Below, one piece after another: positions 16,352 through 23,195 of a stretch of 64,000 bases of DNA. The notes under the pieces are model-generated. The model was not told the origin of the DNA. It did no database searches and saw nothing but the letters and a program-made list of their open reading frames with translations. The DNA comes from an uncultured Intestinimonas sp. (GTDB lineage: Bacteria > Bacillota > Clostridia > Oscillospirales > Oscillospiraceae): positions 37,428 to 101,427 of the forward strand of contig NZ_CALXEE010000001.1 in the NCBI RefSeq assembly GCF_944387245.1, read 5' to 3'. Every line of letters begins with the position of its first letter. Positions within the stretch are counted from its first letter, which is position 1. Position numbers and translations under genes: made by a program.

Positions 16352-18082
16352 TCAGAGGAGAAAGAGAGCGGAGAACCGCTCCAAAATCACGGCCAGCTCT
16401 GCCCGGGTAGCGGTGCCGCCGGGGACCAGAGTGGTCTGGGTTCGGCCGGTGAGCAAGCCGGTATCCACTGCCCAGGCCATGGTGGTCCTGGCGTAGGAGC
16501 TGATCTGGGCGGCGTCGGTGTAGCCGGAAAGACTGGACCTGCCGGAAGTGTCGTAGCCCTGATATTTGGCGTACCGGAAGAGCAGGGTGGCCAACTGCTC
16601 CCGGGTGACCGGGTCCTCCGGTCCAAAACGGCCGTTTTCATAGCCCAGGACAATCCCTTCTTCCGCTGCCCAGGCCACCGCCTGGGTGTACCAGGTGCCG
16701 GCCTCCACATCGGGAAAGGAGGGGGCTTCGGCCTCGGGGCTGCCCGCCAGACGGTGGAGGATGGTGGCTGCCATGCTCCGGCTGATGGGCAGGTGGGGGG
16801 AGAATAGGTTAGCAGAGGTGCCGGTCATCCAGCCCTGCTCGTGGACATAGGCCACGGCGGCGGCATACCAGGTGCCGGTGGAGACGTCGGTAAAGGGAGC
16901 ACCCCCCAGCTGGGAGACGGCGCTTTCGATGAGAACGGCGCCCCTGTCCTGGGAGAGCTCCCAGAAGCCGATGCCCTGGAGGTCCAGATCCCGGGCCAGA
17001 GCGGCTTTCTCAGCTATGGACTCCGGGTCATCGTAAGAGAGAAAGCTGCCATTGCCATAGAGATAGGGGACCTTGGCCTCGGTGTGCCAAAGCTGCCGGT
17101 AGGCCGGGTCGGAGAGGTAAGTGGTCACCAGCGTGTCATAGGGAATGGAGCGGGCGGTGGTAAAGGTGCTATAAAGCCCGTTTTGATTGCCGCTCACGCC
17201 GTCATAGCGGTAGCCGTAGAGGGGCATGCCCAGCACCAGCTTGTCCGCGGGCACGCCCTTTTCCAGATAGGCCTCCACGCTGTCGCTGACGCTGCTCTGG
17301 TAGTGGGGGGCCTGGCCGGAAGGCGTATAGAGGGGAGCATTAAAGTCGGCGTACGTGTCCCAGGGGCCGTGAATGTCGTAGGCCATGAGGAAGATGTGGT
17401 CCACCACGTCGGCTACGGCGGTGGGCTGGATGTTGCTGAGGTACCAGTCCCCCGCGGCGCCGGCGATGGTCAGCTGGTAGTCCTTCCCGTCCCGTTTTCC
17501 CTGGCGGTCCAGTTCCTGGCGGATGGCTCGGAGGAGCAGGGTGAAGTTCTGCCTGTCCTGGGGACGGTGGTTGGTGCCGGCGGTGCCGCCGGAGACCGGG
17601 TATTCCCAGTCCAGATCGATGCCGTCCAGATCATGAGCGGAGAGAAGCACTGCACAGCTCTGGGCAAAGGTGGCTCGTCCGGCGGCGGTGGCAGCCACAT
17701 CGGAGAAGTGGGCGGAGTAGTCCCACCCACCAACCGACAGTATGAGCTTCAGATGGGGATATTCCTCCCGAAGTGCCCGGAGAGCGGCAAAGTTTTTTTC
17801 ATCCTGTGCAGGATTGTCCAGGGCCAGGGTACCGGCATCCGGGTCAATCATGGCAAAGGCGTAATTGATGTGGGTCAGCAGGTGGGCGGGGATGTCCGAG
17901 GCCCGGTAGCCCTGGTAGGCTGACCAGCCGGCATAATAGCCCACCACAGTGCTCTGGGGATAGGTGTATGTATCGGTATCCGCCCCTGTGCCAGCGGGGA
18001 CGGCTCCCACCGGCGGGCGCAGCAGCAGGAGTGCGGCACAAAGAAGGAAGGTGCGCCGCAGAAAAGGCTTTGGAAAAGACAT
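16352..18082 (-). CDS. Secreted GH18 glycoside hydrolase with three SLH repeats
   Basis: This 576-residue exported enzyme has a signal peptide (MSFPKPFLRRTFLLCAALLLL), a GH18 barrel (about 45-385) with the catalytic DxxDxDxE motif in LDGIDLDWEYP (about 150-160), SVGGWDYS and FLMAYDIHGPWD, and three C-terminal S-layer-homology repeats (from about residue 395; FTDVSTGTWY, FPDVEAGTWY, and a third near YTDAAQISSYA). SLH repeats tether proteins to pyruvylated wall polymer. GH18 members cut chitin or N-acetylglucosamine-containing glycans; some are spore or peptidoglycan enzymes. ATG 18082 is chosen for its AAAAAGGAG site; a start 30 nt upstream lacks one. Confidence 0.92.
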   Translation of the reverse strand: MSFPKPFLRRTFLLCAALLLLRPPVGAVPAGTGADTDTYTYPQSTVVGYYAGWSAYQGYRASDIPAHLLTHINYAFAMIDPDAGTLALDNPAQDEKNFAALRALREEYPHLKLILSVGGWDYSAHFSDVAATAAGRATFAQSCAVLLSAHDLDGIDLDWEYPVSGGTAGTNHRPQDRQNFTLLLRAIRQELDRQGKRDGKDYQLTIAGAAGDWYLSNIQPTAVADVVDHIFLMAYDIHGPWDTYADFNAPLYTPSGQAPHYQSSVSDSVEAYLEKGVPADKLVLGMPLYGYRYDGVSGNQNGLYSTFTTARSIPYDTLVTTYLSDPAYRQLWHTEAKVPYLYGNGSFLSYDDPESIAEKAALARDLDLQGIGFWELSQDRGAVLIESAVSQLGGAPFTDVSTGTWYAAAVAYVHEQGWMTGTSANLFSPHLPISRSMAATILHRLAGSPEAEAPSFPDVEAGTWYTQAVAWAAEEGIVLGYENGRFGPEDPVTREQLATLLFRYAKYQGYDTSGRSSLSGYTDAAQISSYARTTMAWAVDTGLLTGRTQTTLVPGGTATRAELAVILERFSALFLL

Positions 18083-18114
18083 AGAGCGCTCCTTTTTCGC
18101 GGATATGTGCACTT

Positions 18115-18143
18115 ATTGTACCTAAAATGGAGCGCAGAGACAA
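18115..18143 (-). promoter_or_regulatory. Sigma-A promoter for the GH18 gene
   Basis: On the minus strand TTGTCT (18143-18138), a 17-nt spacer and TACAAT (18120-18115) lie 33 nt upstream of the start codon. Confidence 0.65.
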
Positions 18144-18183
18144 GGAAAGGATATTCCCAGCTCTTCCGTGTGTTGGGTATAGA

Positions 18184-18224
18184 GGAAAAAGAATGCCGCC
18201 TGACCCGTATGGGTCAGGCGGCAT
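18184..18224 (-). terminator. Terminator of the 2-oxoacid oxidoreductase operon
   Basis: ATGCCGCCTGACCC and GGGTCAGGCGGCAT (18193-18206 and 18211-18224) form a perfect 14-bp stem with a GTAT loop. On the minus strand it is followed by TCTTTTTCC. Confidence 0.9.
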
Positions 18225-18236
18225 ATGCTTATTCTA

Positions 18237-18803
18237 TCAGCGGACACAAGAGGCGTTGGTGAGGCACTCCACGGCGTTGTAGCCGGCGTCAAAGGCCTTG
18301 GCATTGGACTCGTTGAACTTAGACTTGCCCTTCTTCTCGAACATGTGGTTCATGGCGGCGATGGCGGCCTCCTTTGTGAAGTCGCCCATGAGCTTGACAA
18401 CAGCGCCGGTCATGACCACGTTGGCACCCTTGGGGTTGCCCAGGGAGGTGGCGATCTCCGTGCAGTTGACGTGGACGTAGGTTACATCCTGTCTGGCGTC
18501 ATCAGGAATGGTGACGGTATCGCCCACCAGCACGGTGCCGCCGGGTGCCACGATGGGGAGGAACATGTGGAGGGAGGGCTCATTCATGGCCAGCAGCAGG
18601 TCGGGTTGCTCCTGGGAGGGATTGTAGATGTAGTTTTCTGCGCAGTACTTCACCGTACAGTTGGCGGTGCCGCCACGCATGGCGGAGCCGTAGGAGGGGA
18701 CCCAGGTGACGTTCAGGCCCTCGGTAGCGGCAATATCGGAAATAATGAGGCCCACAGTCAGGACGCCCTGTCCGCCGGAGCCAGCGAATACGATCTCTCT
18801 CAC
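18237..18803 (-). CDS. 2-oxoacid:ferredoxin oxidoreductase, gamma subunit
   Basis: The 188-residue protein matches the gamma domain of pyruvate/2-ketoacid:ferredoxin oxidoreductases: MREIVFAGSGGQGVLTVG at the N-terminus and VPSYGSAMRGGTANC, the CoA-binding-side motif. It completes a four-gene set in the order ferredoxin (delta), alpha, beta, gamma on the minus strand. Its start overlaps the beta gene's stop by 4 nt (ATGA type). The complex oxidatively decarboxylates a 2-oxoacid to acyl-CoA, reducing ferredoxin. Confidence 0.92.
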   Translation of the reverse strand: MREIVFAGSGGQGVLTVGLIISDIAATEGLNVTWVPSYGSAMRGGTANCTVKYCAENYIYNPSQEQPDLLLAMNEPSLHMFLPIVAPGGTVLVGDTVTIPDDARQDVTYVHVNCTEIATSLGNPKGANVVMTGAVVKLMGDFTKEAAIAAMNHMFEKKGKSKFNESNAKAFDAGYNAVECLTNASCVR

Positions 18804-19555
18804 TTCTGCTCCTCTCCTCTCTTCTTGAATTCACCAATGGGGTAGTAGGGGATCAGTTCCTTTTCAATGCGCTCCATGGCCTTGACCGGGGTGAGACCCC
18901 AGTTGATGGGACAGGGAGAGAGGACCTCCACGATGGAGTAGCCCTCGTGGTTGAGCTGGGCCTGGAGGGCATTTTTGATGTAGCCCTTGAGCTTGTTGAT
19001 GTTGGCGGGATTGGTGACGGTGCCCCGGGCGGCATAGGCGGCGCCGGGGAACTCCCGGGCCACGATCTCCGGAAAGCGGATGGGGTAGCCGGTGACGGAG
19101 CAGTCACGGCCATAAATGGAGGTGGAGGTCTTTTGACCCTCCATGGTGGTCAGGGACATCTGGCCGCCGGTCATACCGAAGTTGGTGTTATTGATGACGA
19201 TGACGGTGATGTTCTCGTTGCGGTAGGCGGCGTTGAAGGTCTCAGCAATACCGATGTTGTAGGCATCGCCGTCGCCCTGATAGGAGACCACCAGGGTGTC
19301 AGGGCTCACACGCTTCATACCGGTGGCCACTGCGCCGGCGCGGCCGTGGCAGCAGTGGAGACGGTCACACTCCAGACCGGCGCCCAGGTTGGAGGAGCAG
19401 CCCACGCCGATGGGGAAGATGATGTTGTCCAGCTGGTCCAGCTCCTCCAGAGCCTCCATGATCAGACGGCTGACGATGCCGTGCCCACAGCCGGGACAAA
19501 AATCCATGGGTTTGTCCACAAGGGCAGGGACCTTTCTTTCACGGGTAGCGGCCAT
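18800..19555 (-). CDS. 2-oxoacid:ferredoxin oxidoreductase, beta (TPP-binding) subunit
   Basis: The 251-residue subunit carries the thiamine-diphosphate site, seen as SYQGDGDAYNIGIAETFNAA then VIVINNTNFGMTGGQ (GDG-x(20+)-NN motif). FCPGCGHGIVSRL near residue 19 and the cysteine-bearing GVGCSSN fit the KorB/VorA group. The gap to alpha is one base, so subunit stoichiometry is set by coupling. The protein lacks a fused ferredoxin domain, consistent with a separate 65-residue ferredoxin at the operon head. Confidence 0.93.
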   Translation of the reverse strand: MAATRERKVPALVDKPMDFCPGCGHGIVSRLIMEALEELDQLDNIIFPIGVGCSSNLGAGLECDRLHCCHGRAGAVATGMKRVSPDTLVVSYQGDGDAYNIGIAETFNAAYRNENITVIVINNTNFGMTGGQMSLTTMEGQKTSTSIYGRDCSVTGYPIRFPEIVAREFPGAAYAARGTVTNPANINKLKGYIKNALQAQLNHEGYSIVEVLSPCPINWGLTPVKAMERIEKELIPYYPIGEFKKRGEEQK

Positions 19556-19556
19556 A

Positions 19557-20618
19557 TCAATAGACCTCCTTTACTTCGCCGTTCTTGATCCGGTGATAAT
19601 CGGCCTTGATGCTGCGGATGGGGGGCGTGTTATAGACGTATGTAAGGGCGTAGGCGGGGATGTTGCGGTCCTTGTGGGTCTTTTTGATGTAGAGGGCGGC
19701 GTCGTCCACCAGCTGGCCGGTGGCATTTTCTTCCACGGTGATGACGCCCTTGCAGGCGGGGTTGATCTTGGCAAAGGCTTTTTCCGGGAAGGGCCAGGCG
19801 GTGATGGGACGGATGAGGCCCACCTTCTCGCCTTCGGCCCGCAGCTCACGGATGGCGCCCAGGGTGGCCCGGCCGGGAACGCCGTAGGCCACGAACACGT
19901 AGTCGGCATCCTCGACGCCTTCGTCGAACCAGCGCTGCTCGTTCTCCTTGATGGCGGCGTACTTCTCACGCAGCTCCACGGCCTCCTTGCGGGAGTCCCG
20001 TTCAAAGATACCGATCTTCTTATAGTCGTACTTGCCGGTGAGGGCCCAGGGGGTCCGCTTGGTCTCCACGAAATCGGGGAGGGTGACCGGCTCCATCATC
20101 TGGCCCAGAGTGCCCTCGCCCATCATGACCACGACGATGCGGTACTTCTCAGAAAGCTCATAGGCGGGGAGCATCAGGTCCACGAACTCCTGTACAGAGG
20201 AGGGACAGAGGACGATGCAGCGGTAGTCGCCCTGACCGCCGCCACGGGTCTCGCGGTTGTAATCGCACTGGGCGGTGAAGAGGGTGCCCAGGCCATTGCC
20301 GTAACGGACCTGGGTGATGACCACGGCGGGGAGACCCTCGTCGCACAGGGTGGAGATGCCCTCCTGCTTGAGGGAGATACCCGGGCCGGAGGAGGCGGTG
20401 AGGGCCCGCACACCACAGGCAGAGGCGCCGATGACCATGTTGATGCCGGCCAGTTCGCTTTCGGCCTGGACAAAGGAACCGCCGACCTCTGCCATACGCC
20501 AGGACAGATATTCCATGATCTCGCTGGAAGGGGTGATGGGATAGCCAGCGTAGAACCGCGCGCCTGCCCGGACGGCGGCCTCTGCGATTGCCTCGTTGCC
20601 TTTCATCATTTCAGCCAT
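19557..20618 (-). CDS. vorB: 2-oxoacid:ferredoxin oxidoreductase, alpha subunit (VorB-like)
   Basis: The 353-residue subunit has the pyrimidine-binding domain of the TPP enzyme (GYPITPSSEIMEYL, AESELAGINMVIGASACGVRALTASSGPG-type) and the C-terminal domain II (VEENATGQLVDDAALYI). The length and the separate delta, beta and gamma subunits match the branched-chain 2-oxoacid (VOR) or 2-oxoglutarate (KOR) types rather than pyruvate oxidoreductase. The neighbouring buk/ptb genes favour branched-chain or C4 acyl-CoA products, an inference. RBS AAGGAGT lies upstream of the ATG at 20618. Confidence 0.9.
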   Translation of the reverse strand: MAEMMKGNEAIAEAAVRAGARFYAGYPITPSSEIMEYLSWRMAEVGGSFVQAESELAGINMVIGASACGVRALTASSGPGISLKQEGISTLCDEGLPAVVITQVRYGNGLGTLFTAQCDYNRETRGGGQGDYRCIVLCPSSVQEFVDLMLPAYELSEKYRIVVVMMGEGTLGQMMEPVTLPDFVETKRTPWALTGKYDYKKIGIFERDSRKEAVELREKYAAIKENEQRWFDEGVEDADYVFVAYGVPGRATLGAIRELRAEGEKVGLIRPITAWPFPEKAFAKINPACKGVITVEENATGQLVDDAALYIKKTHKDRNIPAYALTYVYNTPPIRSIKADYHRIKNGEVKEVY

Positions 20619-20643
20619 GTCGTATATACTCCTTTCCGCTCAC

Positions 20644-20841
20644 TCAGCCCAGGACGTGGAACACGCCGTCGGGGCACACGGTGTAACAGATGCCGCAGCC
20701 AATGCAGGCTTCGTCGTCGATCTGCACAGGGTAATACCCGGCATCGTTGAGCTCAGTCGACTTGCTGATGCACTTTTTTGGGCAGTTGTGGATGCAAAGG
20801 CCGCATTCCTTGCACCGCGCCCGGTTGATTTCGACCTTCAT
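20644..20841 (-). CDS. 2-oxoacid:ferredoxin oxidoreductase, delta subunit (2x[4Fe-4S] ferredoxin)
   Basis: This 65-residue ferredoxin has two CxxCxxCxxxC clusters: CKECGLCIHNC and CIGCGICYTVC. It passes electrons from the TPP site to free ferredoxin. ATG 20841 is preferred over a longer start at 20922 because GGAGGG lies 6 nt upstream and because the longer version would include the promoter and operator. It is the first gene of the minus-strand operon. Confidence 0.92.
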   Translation of the reverse strand: MKVEINRARCKECGLCIHNCPKKCISKSTELNDAGYYPVQIDDEACIGCGICYTVCPDGVFHVLG

Positions 20842-20864
20842 CTGGGTCCCTCCATTCACTATTT

Positions 20865-20901
20865 GTTCCGAAGAATAGAACCTTGTTCCGATATTTAGAG
20901 C
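20865..20901. promoter_or_regulatory. Putative tandem operator for the IclR-type regulator (oxidoreductase promoter)
   Basis: GTTCCGAAGAATAGAAC (20865-20881) is an imperfect palindrome with GTTC/GAAC arms. A weaker copy, GTTCCGATATTTAGAGC, begins exactly 20 bp later (20885-20901), about two helical turns away, and touches the -10 element of the minus-strand promoter. The 17-mer recurs with one change at 21988-22004 upstream of butyrate kinase. Placement downstream of and over the -10 suits repression. Assignment to the adjacent IclR regulator is inferred from proximity. Confidence 0.6.
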
Positions 20902-20927
20902 ATACACCCGCCGCCTGCCCATGTCAA
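20899..20927 (-). promoter_or_regulatory. Sigma-A promoter of the 2-oxoacid oxidoreductase operon
   Basis: On the minus strand TTGACA (20927-20922), a 17-nt spacer and TATGCT (20904-20899). The same pair of hexamers and the same spacing occur in the butyrate kinase promoter at 21898. Confidence 0.8.
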
Positions 20928-20984
20928 TACCTCCCAGAAGGAAAATTTAGCGGATATGAAAATTGTTTCACTGTGTGGAACAGC

Positions 20985-21013
20985 TTGACACCGATTTGGA
21001 AGTGTAGTTTAAT
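20985..21013 (+). promoter_or_regulatory. Sigma-A promoter of the IclR-type regulator
   Basis: TTGACA (20985-20990), a 17-nt spacer and TTTAAT (21008-21013). The leader is about 35 nt. No clear copy of the GTTC/GAAC operator was seen here, so autoregulation is not indicated. Confidence 0.75.
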
Positions 21014-21052
21014 TATGGTTGAAAATTGTGAGTGTTTAGGGAGGAATGTCGT

Positions 21053-21817
21053 GTGTCTGACATCATTCAGTCGGTGGACCGGGCTCTGGAGATCATGATC
21101 TATCTGTACCATGAGGGGAAGGAGACCAGCATCACCAAGATCGCGGCGGACCTGGGTGTCTATAAGAGCACGGTATACCGCACACTGGTGACCCTGGAGA
21201 ACCGTGGTTTTGTCCGCAAAAATCCGGAGACGGAAAAATACTGGCTGGGAAACCGTCTATTCGTCCTGGGGAAGGGGGTAGAAAACCGGATGGGGCTGCC
21301 GGAGATCGTCCGTCCCTACGCAAAAAAACTCTATGACGCCTATTGCGAGGTAGTCAATGTCTCCATTCTTGAACGCAATCCGGACGATGTCTACCGCAGC
21401 GTCATCATCCTGAAGGAGGAGAGCAGCCGGCAGGTTCTCACTGTCAACCCGCCGGTGGGGTCCAGCAGCGAGTGCTACTGCTCTTCGGTGGGCAAATGTC
21501 TGTTGGCATACAGCGCCGACATTGACCTTGGCATTTATGAGACCCACCCGATGCGCCCTCACACCGATCATACTATCACCACAGTGGCGGCACTGCGGTC
21601 AGAACTGGCGAAGGTCCGGGATCGGGGCTATGCCTTGGACCACGAGGAGCTGGAATATGGTCTGACGTGTATTGGTGCGCCCATTTTGAACCAAAAGGGG
21701 GAGGCAGTGGCAGCCATCAGCCTCTCCGGCCCCACCAGCCGCATGCTCTCCGGCGATATTGAGGAGCGGATCGAAGCGGTCAAGCGGATCGCCCGGGAAA
21801 TTTCCAGTAACTTTTGA
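21053..21817 (+). CDS. IclR-family transcriptional regulator
   Basis: The 254-residue regulator has an N-terminal winged helix-turn-helix (about 5-60; SVDRALEIMIYLYHEG, TSITKIAADLGVYKSTVYRTLVTLE) and a C-terminal IclR effector domain (about 75-250; VGKCLLAY, LDHEELEYGLTCIGAPILN, VAAISLSGPTSRM). GTG 21053 is chosen because AGGGAGG sits 9 nt before it; the longer GTG at 21032 would swallow that site. It lies between the 2-oxoacid oxidoreductase operon (divergent) and the butyrate kinase operon (same strand), both with a shared operator-like motif, so it is the likely local regulator. IclR effectors are often small organic acids. Confidence 0.92.
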   Translation: MSDIIQSVDRALEIMIYLYHEGKETSITKIAADLGVYKSTVYRTLVTLENRGFVRKNPETEKYWLGNRLFVLGKGVENRMGLPEIVRPYAKKLYDAYCEVVNVSILERNPDDVYRSVIILKEESSRQVLTVNPPVGSSSECYCSSVGKCLLAYSADIDLGIYETHPMRPHTDHTITTVAALRSELAKVRDRGYALDHEELEYGLTCIGAPILNQKGEAVAAISLSGPTSRMLSGDIEERIEAVKRIAREISSNF

Positions 21818-21897
21818 CACCCGGTTTCTGTTCCGCCACATGGGACACGTGTTTTAAATGCATAAAAAATCATTGTGATTTTGTACAAAAAGTATGC

Positions 21898-21926
21898 TTG
21901 ACATTTCCAGAGAATGGGGGTATGCT
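21898..21926 (+). promoter_or_regulatory. Sigma-A promoter of the butyrate kinase operon
   Basis: TTGACA (21898-21903), a 17-nt spacer and TATGCT (21921-21926), identical in both hexamers and spacing to the 2-oxoacid oxidoreductase promoter. The leader to buk is about 100 nt and contains the shared motif. Confidence 0.75.
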
Positions 21927-21980
21927 CAACAGCGTAATGGGAAGAAGCGCCGCGCGTTTCTTTCTTTTCCGACAATATAG

Positions 21981-22004
21981 GAACATTGTTCTGAAGAATA
22001 GAAC
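21981..22004. promoter_or_regulatory. Putative IclR operator in the butyrate kinase leader
   Basis: GTTCTGAAGAATAGAAC (21988-22004) differs at one base from the 17-mer at 20865. GAAC-ATT-GTTC at 21981-21991 extends it, as GAAC-CTT-GTTC does at 20878-20888 in the other promoter. It lies downstream of the -10, a position suited to a roadblock, or it marks a closer unrecognised promoter. Confidence 0.6.
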
Positions 22005-22029
22005 AACAAAGAAAGGCGGGGGAAGGAAC

Positions 22030-23091
22030 ATGAAGATCCTGGTCATCAATCCGGGCGGCACTTCCACGAAGATCGCGGTTTTTGAAGATGACAAGCAACT
22101 CTTCAAGGCCAATATCACCCACACGGCGGAGGACCTGAAGCCCTTTCACAGGGTGTTCGACCAATTTGGCTATCGAAAGGAGCTTATCTTGCGGGCGGTC
22201 ACAGAGCAGGGCATCGAGCTGAAGGAGCTCTCCGCCGTGGCCGGTCGGGGTGGCCTGATGGAACCTATTCCAGGCGGAACTTACGCGGTCAATGACCGTA
22301 TGGTGGAGGATATGCGCAACGCCGTCCACGGAGAACATCCCTCCAACCTGGGCTCTGTGTTGGCAAAGGAGATCGGCGATGAGCTGGGGATTCCCTCTTT
22401 CGTGGTAGACCCCGTCTCTGTGGATGAGCTCATGCCTATAGCCAGGATCTCCGGCATCTCCGATCTGGAGCGGCCCAGTTGGTTCCACGCCCTCAACCAC
22501 AAGGCGGTGGCCCGGTGGGCGGCGGAACGGGTGGGGAAGCCCTATGAAGAATGTGACCTCATCGTGGCCCATCTGGGCTCCGGCAACTCTATTGTGGCCC
22601 ATAAGCACGGCCAGATGATCGACGGCAGCGGTGGCCGGACCAATGGTCCCTTTTCTCCCGAGCGCAGCGGTGGCCTGCCCACCTATCCGCTGGTGGAACT
22701 GTGTTACTCCGGGAAATACACCCATGAGGAGATGGTGGCGAAGCTCAGCTTGGTGGGCGGTATGTACGACTATCTGGGTACCAAGGATGCCCAGGAAGTG
22801 GAGCGGCGCATGGCTGAGGGCGATGAGAAAGCAAAGCTGGTCTATGAGGCCTATGTCTATGCCATCGCCAAGGAGATCTGTTCCTACGCAGCCGCCTTCG
22901 AGGGGAAAGTGGACCGTATCGTGCTCACCGGCGGCATTGCCCACTCCGCGTACGTGGTCCGTGAGGTGGGCCGGATGACGGCTTTCCTGGCCCCCATGGA
23001 AGTGGTGGCTGGCGAGTTTGAAATGGAGGCACTGGCCCTGGGAGCCCTGCGGGTGCTCCGTGGGGAGGAGACGGCAAAGGTCTACCAATGA
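22030..23091 (+). CDS. buk: Butyrate kinase
   Basis: This ASKHA-fold kinase converts butyryl phosphate (or isobutyryl/isovaleryl phosphate) and ADP to the acid and ATP. The 353-residue length is typical. MKILVINPGGTSTKIAVF is the phosphate-1 loop, with HLGSGNSIVAH, DGSGGRTNGPFSPERSGGLP and VLTGGIAHS as the other nucleotide and acyl site motifs. ATG 22030 follows GGGGAAGGAA; the frame is open further upstream, but that region contains the promoter. It heads a six-gene run and pairs with the phosphate butyryltransferase at 24614. Confidence 0.94.
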   Translation: MKILVINPGGTSTKIAVFEDDKQLFKANITHTAEDLKPFHRVFDQFGYRKELILRAVTEQGIELKELSAVAGRGGLMEPIPGGTYAVNDRMVEDMRNAVHGEHPSNLGSVLAKEIGDELGIPSFVVDPVSVDELMPIARISGISDLERPSWFHALNHKAVARWAAERVGKPYEECDLIVAHLGSGNSIVAHKHGQMIDGSGGRTNGPFSPERSGGLPTYPLVELCYSGKYTHEEMVAKLSLVGGMYDYLGTKDAQEVERRMAEGDEKAKLVYEAYVYAIAKEICSYAAAFEGKVDRIVLTGGIAHSAYVVREVGRMTAFLAPMEVVAGEFEMEALALGALRVLRGEETAKVYQ

Positions 23092-23153
23092 GCGGAAAGC
23101 TCCCAACCGTCGCCTGCATCCTGTGAAGAGGCAGGTGGGAAAGGAAGGATAAC

Positions 23154-23195
23154 ATGGAGAAAGAGGGCGGCCATCTTGTCTCAACCCGAATGTAG
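23154..23195 (+). CDS. Possible 13-codon leader peptide overlapping the antiporter start
   Basis: ATG 23154, preceded by AAAGGAAGG at good spacing, opens MEKEGGHLVSTRM and stops at TAG 23193-23195. It overlaps the likely TTG start of the antiporter gene (23176) in another frame. It may serve translational coupling of that weakly initiated gene, or be fortuitous. Confidence 0.3.
   Translation: MEKEGGHLVSTRM

Noticed and set aside
18225-20750. Several long plus-strand frames opposite the 2-oxoacid oxidoreductase genes
   Set aside because: The minus-strand genes have full family motifs and consistent coupling; the plus frames have no RBS or recognisable domains.
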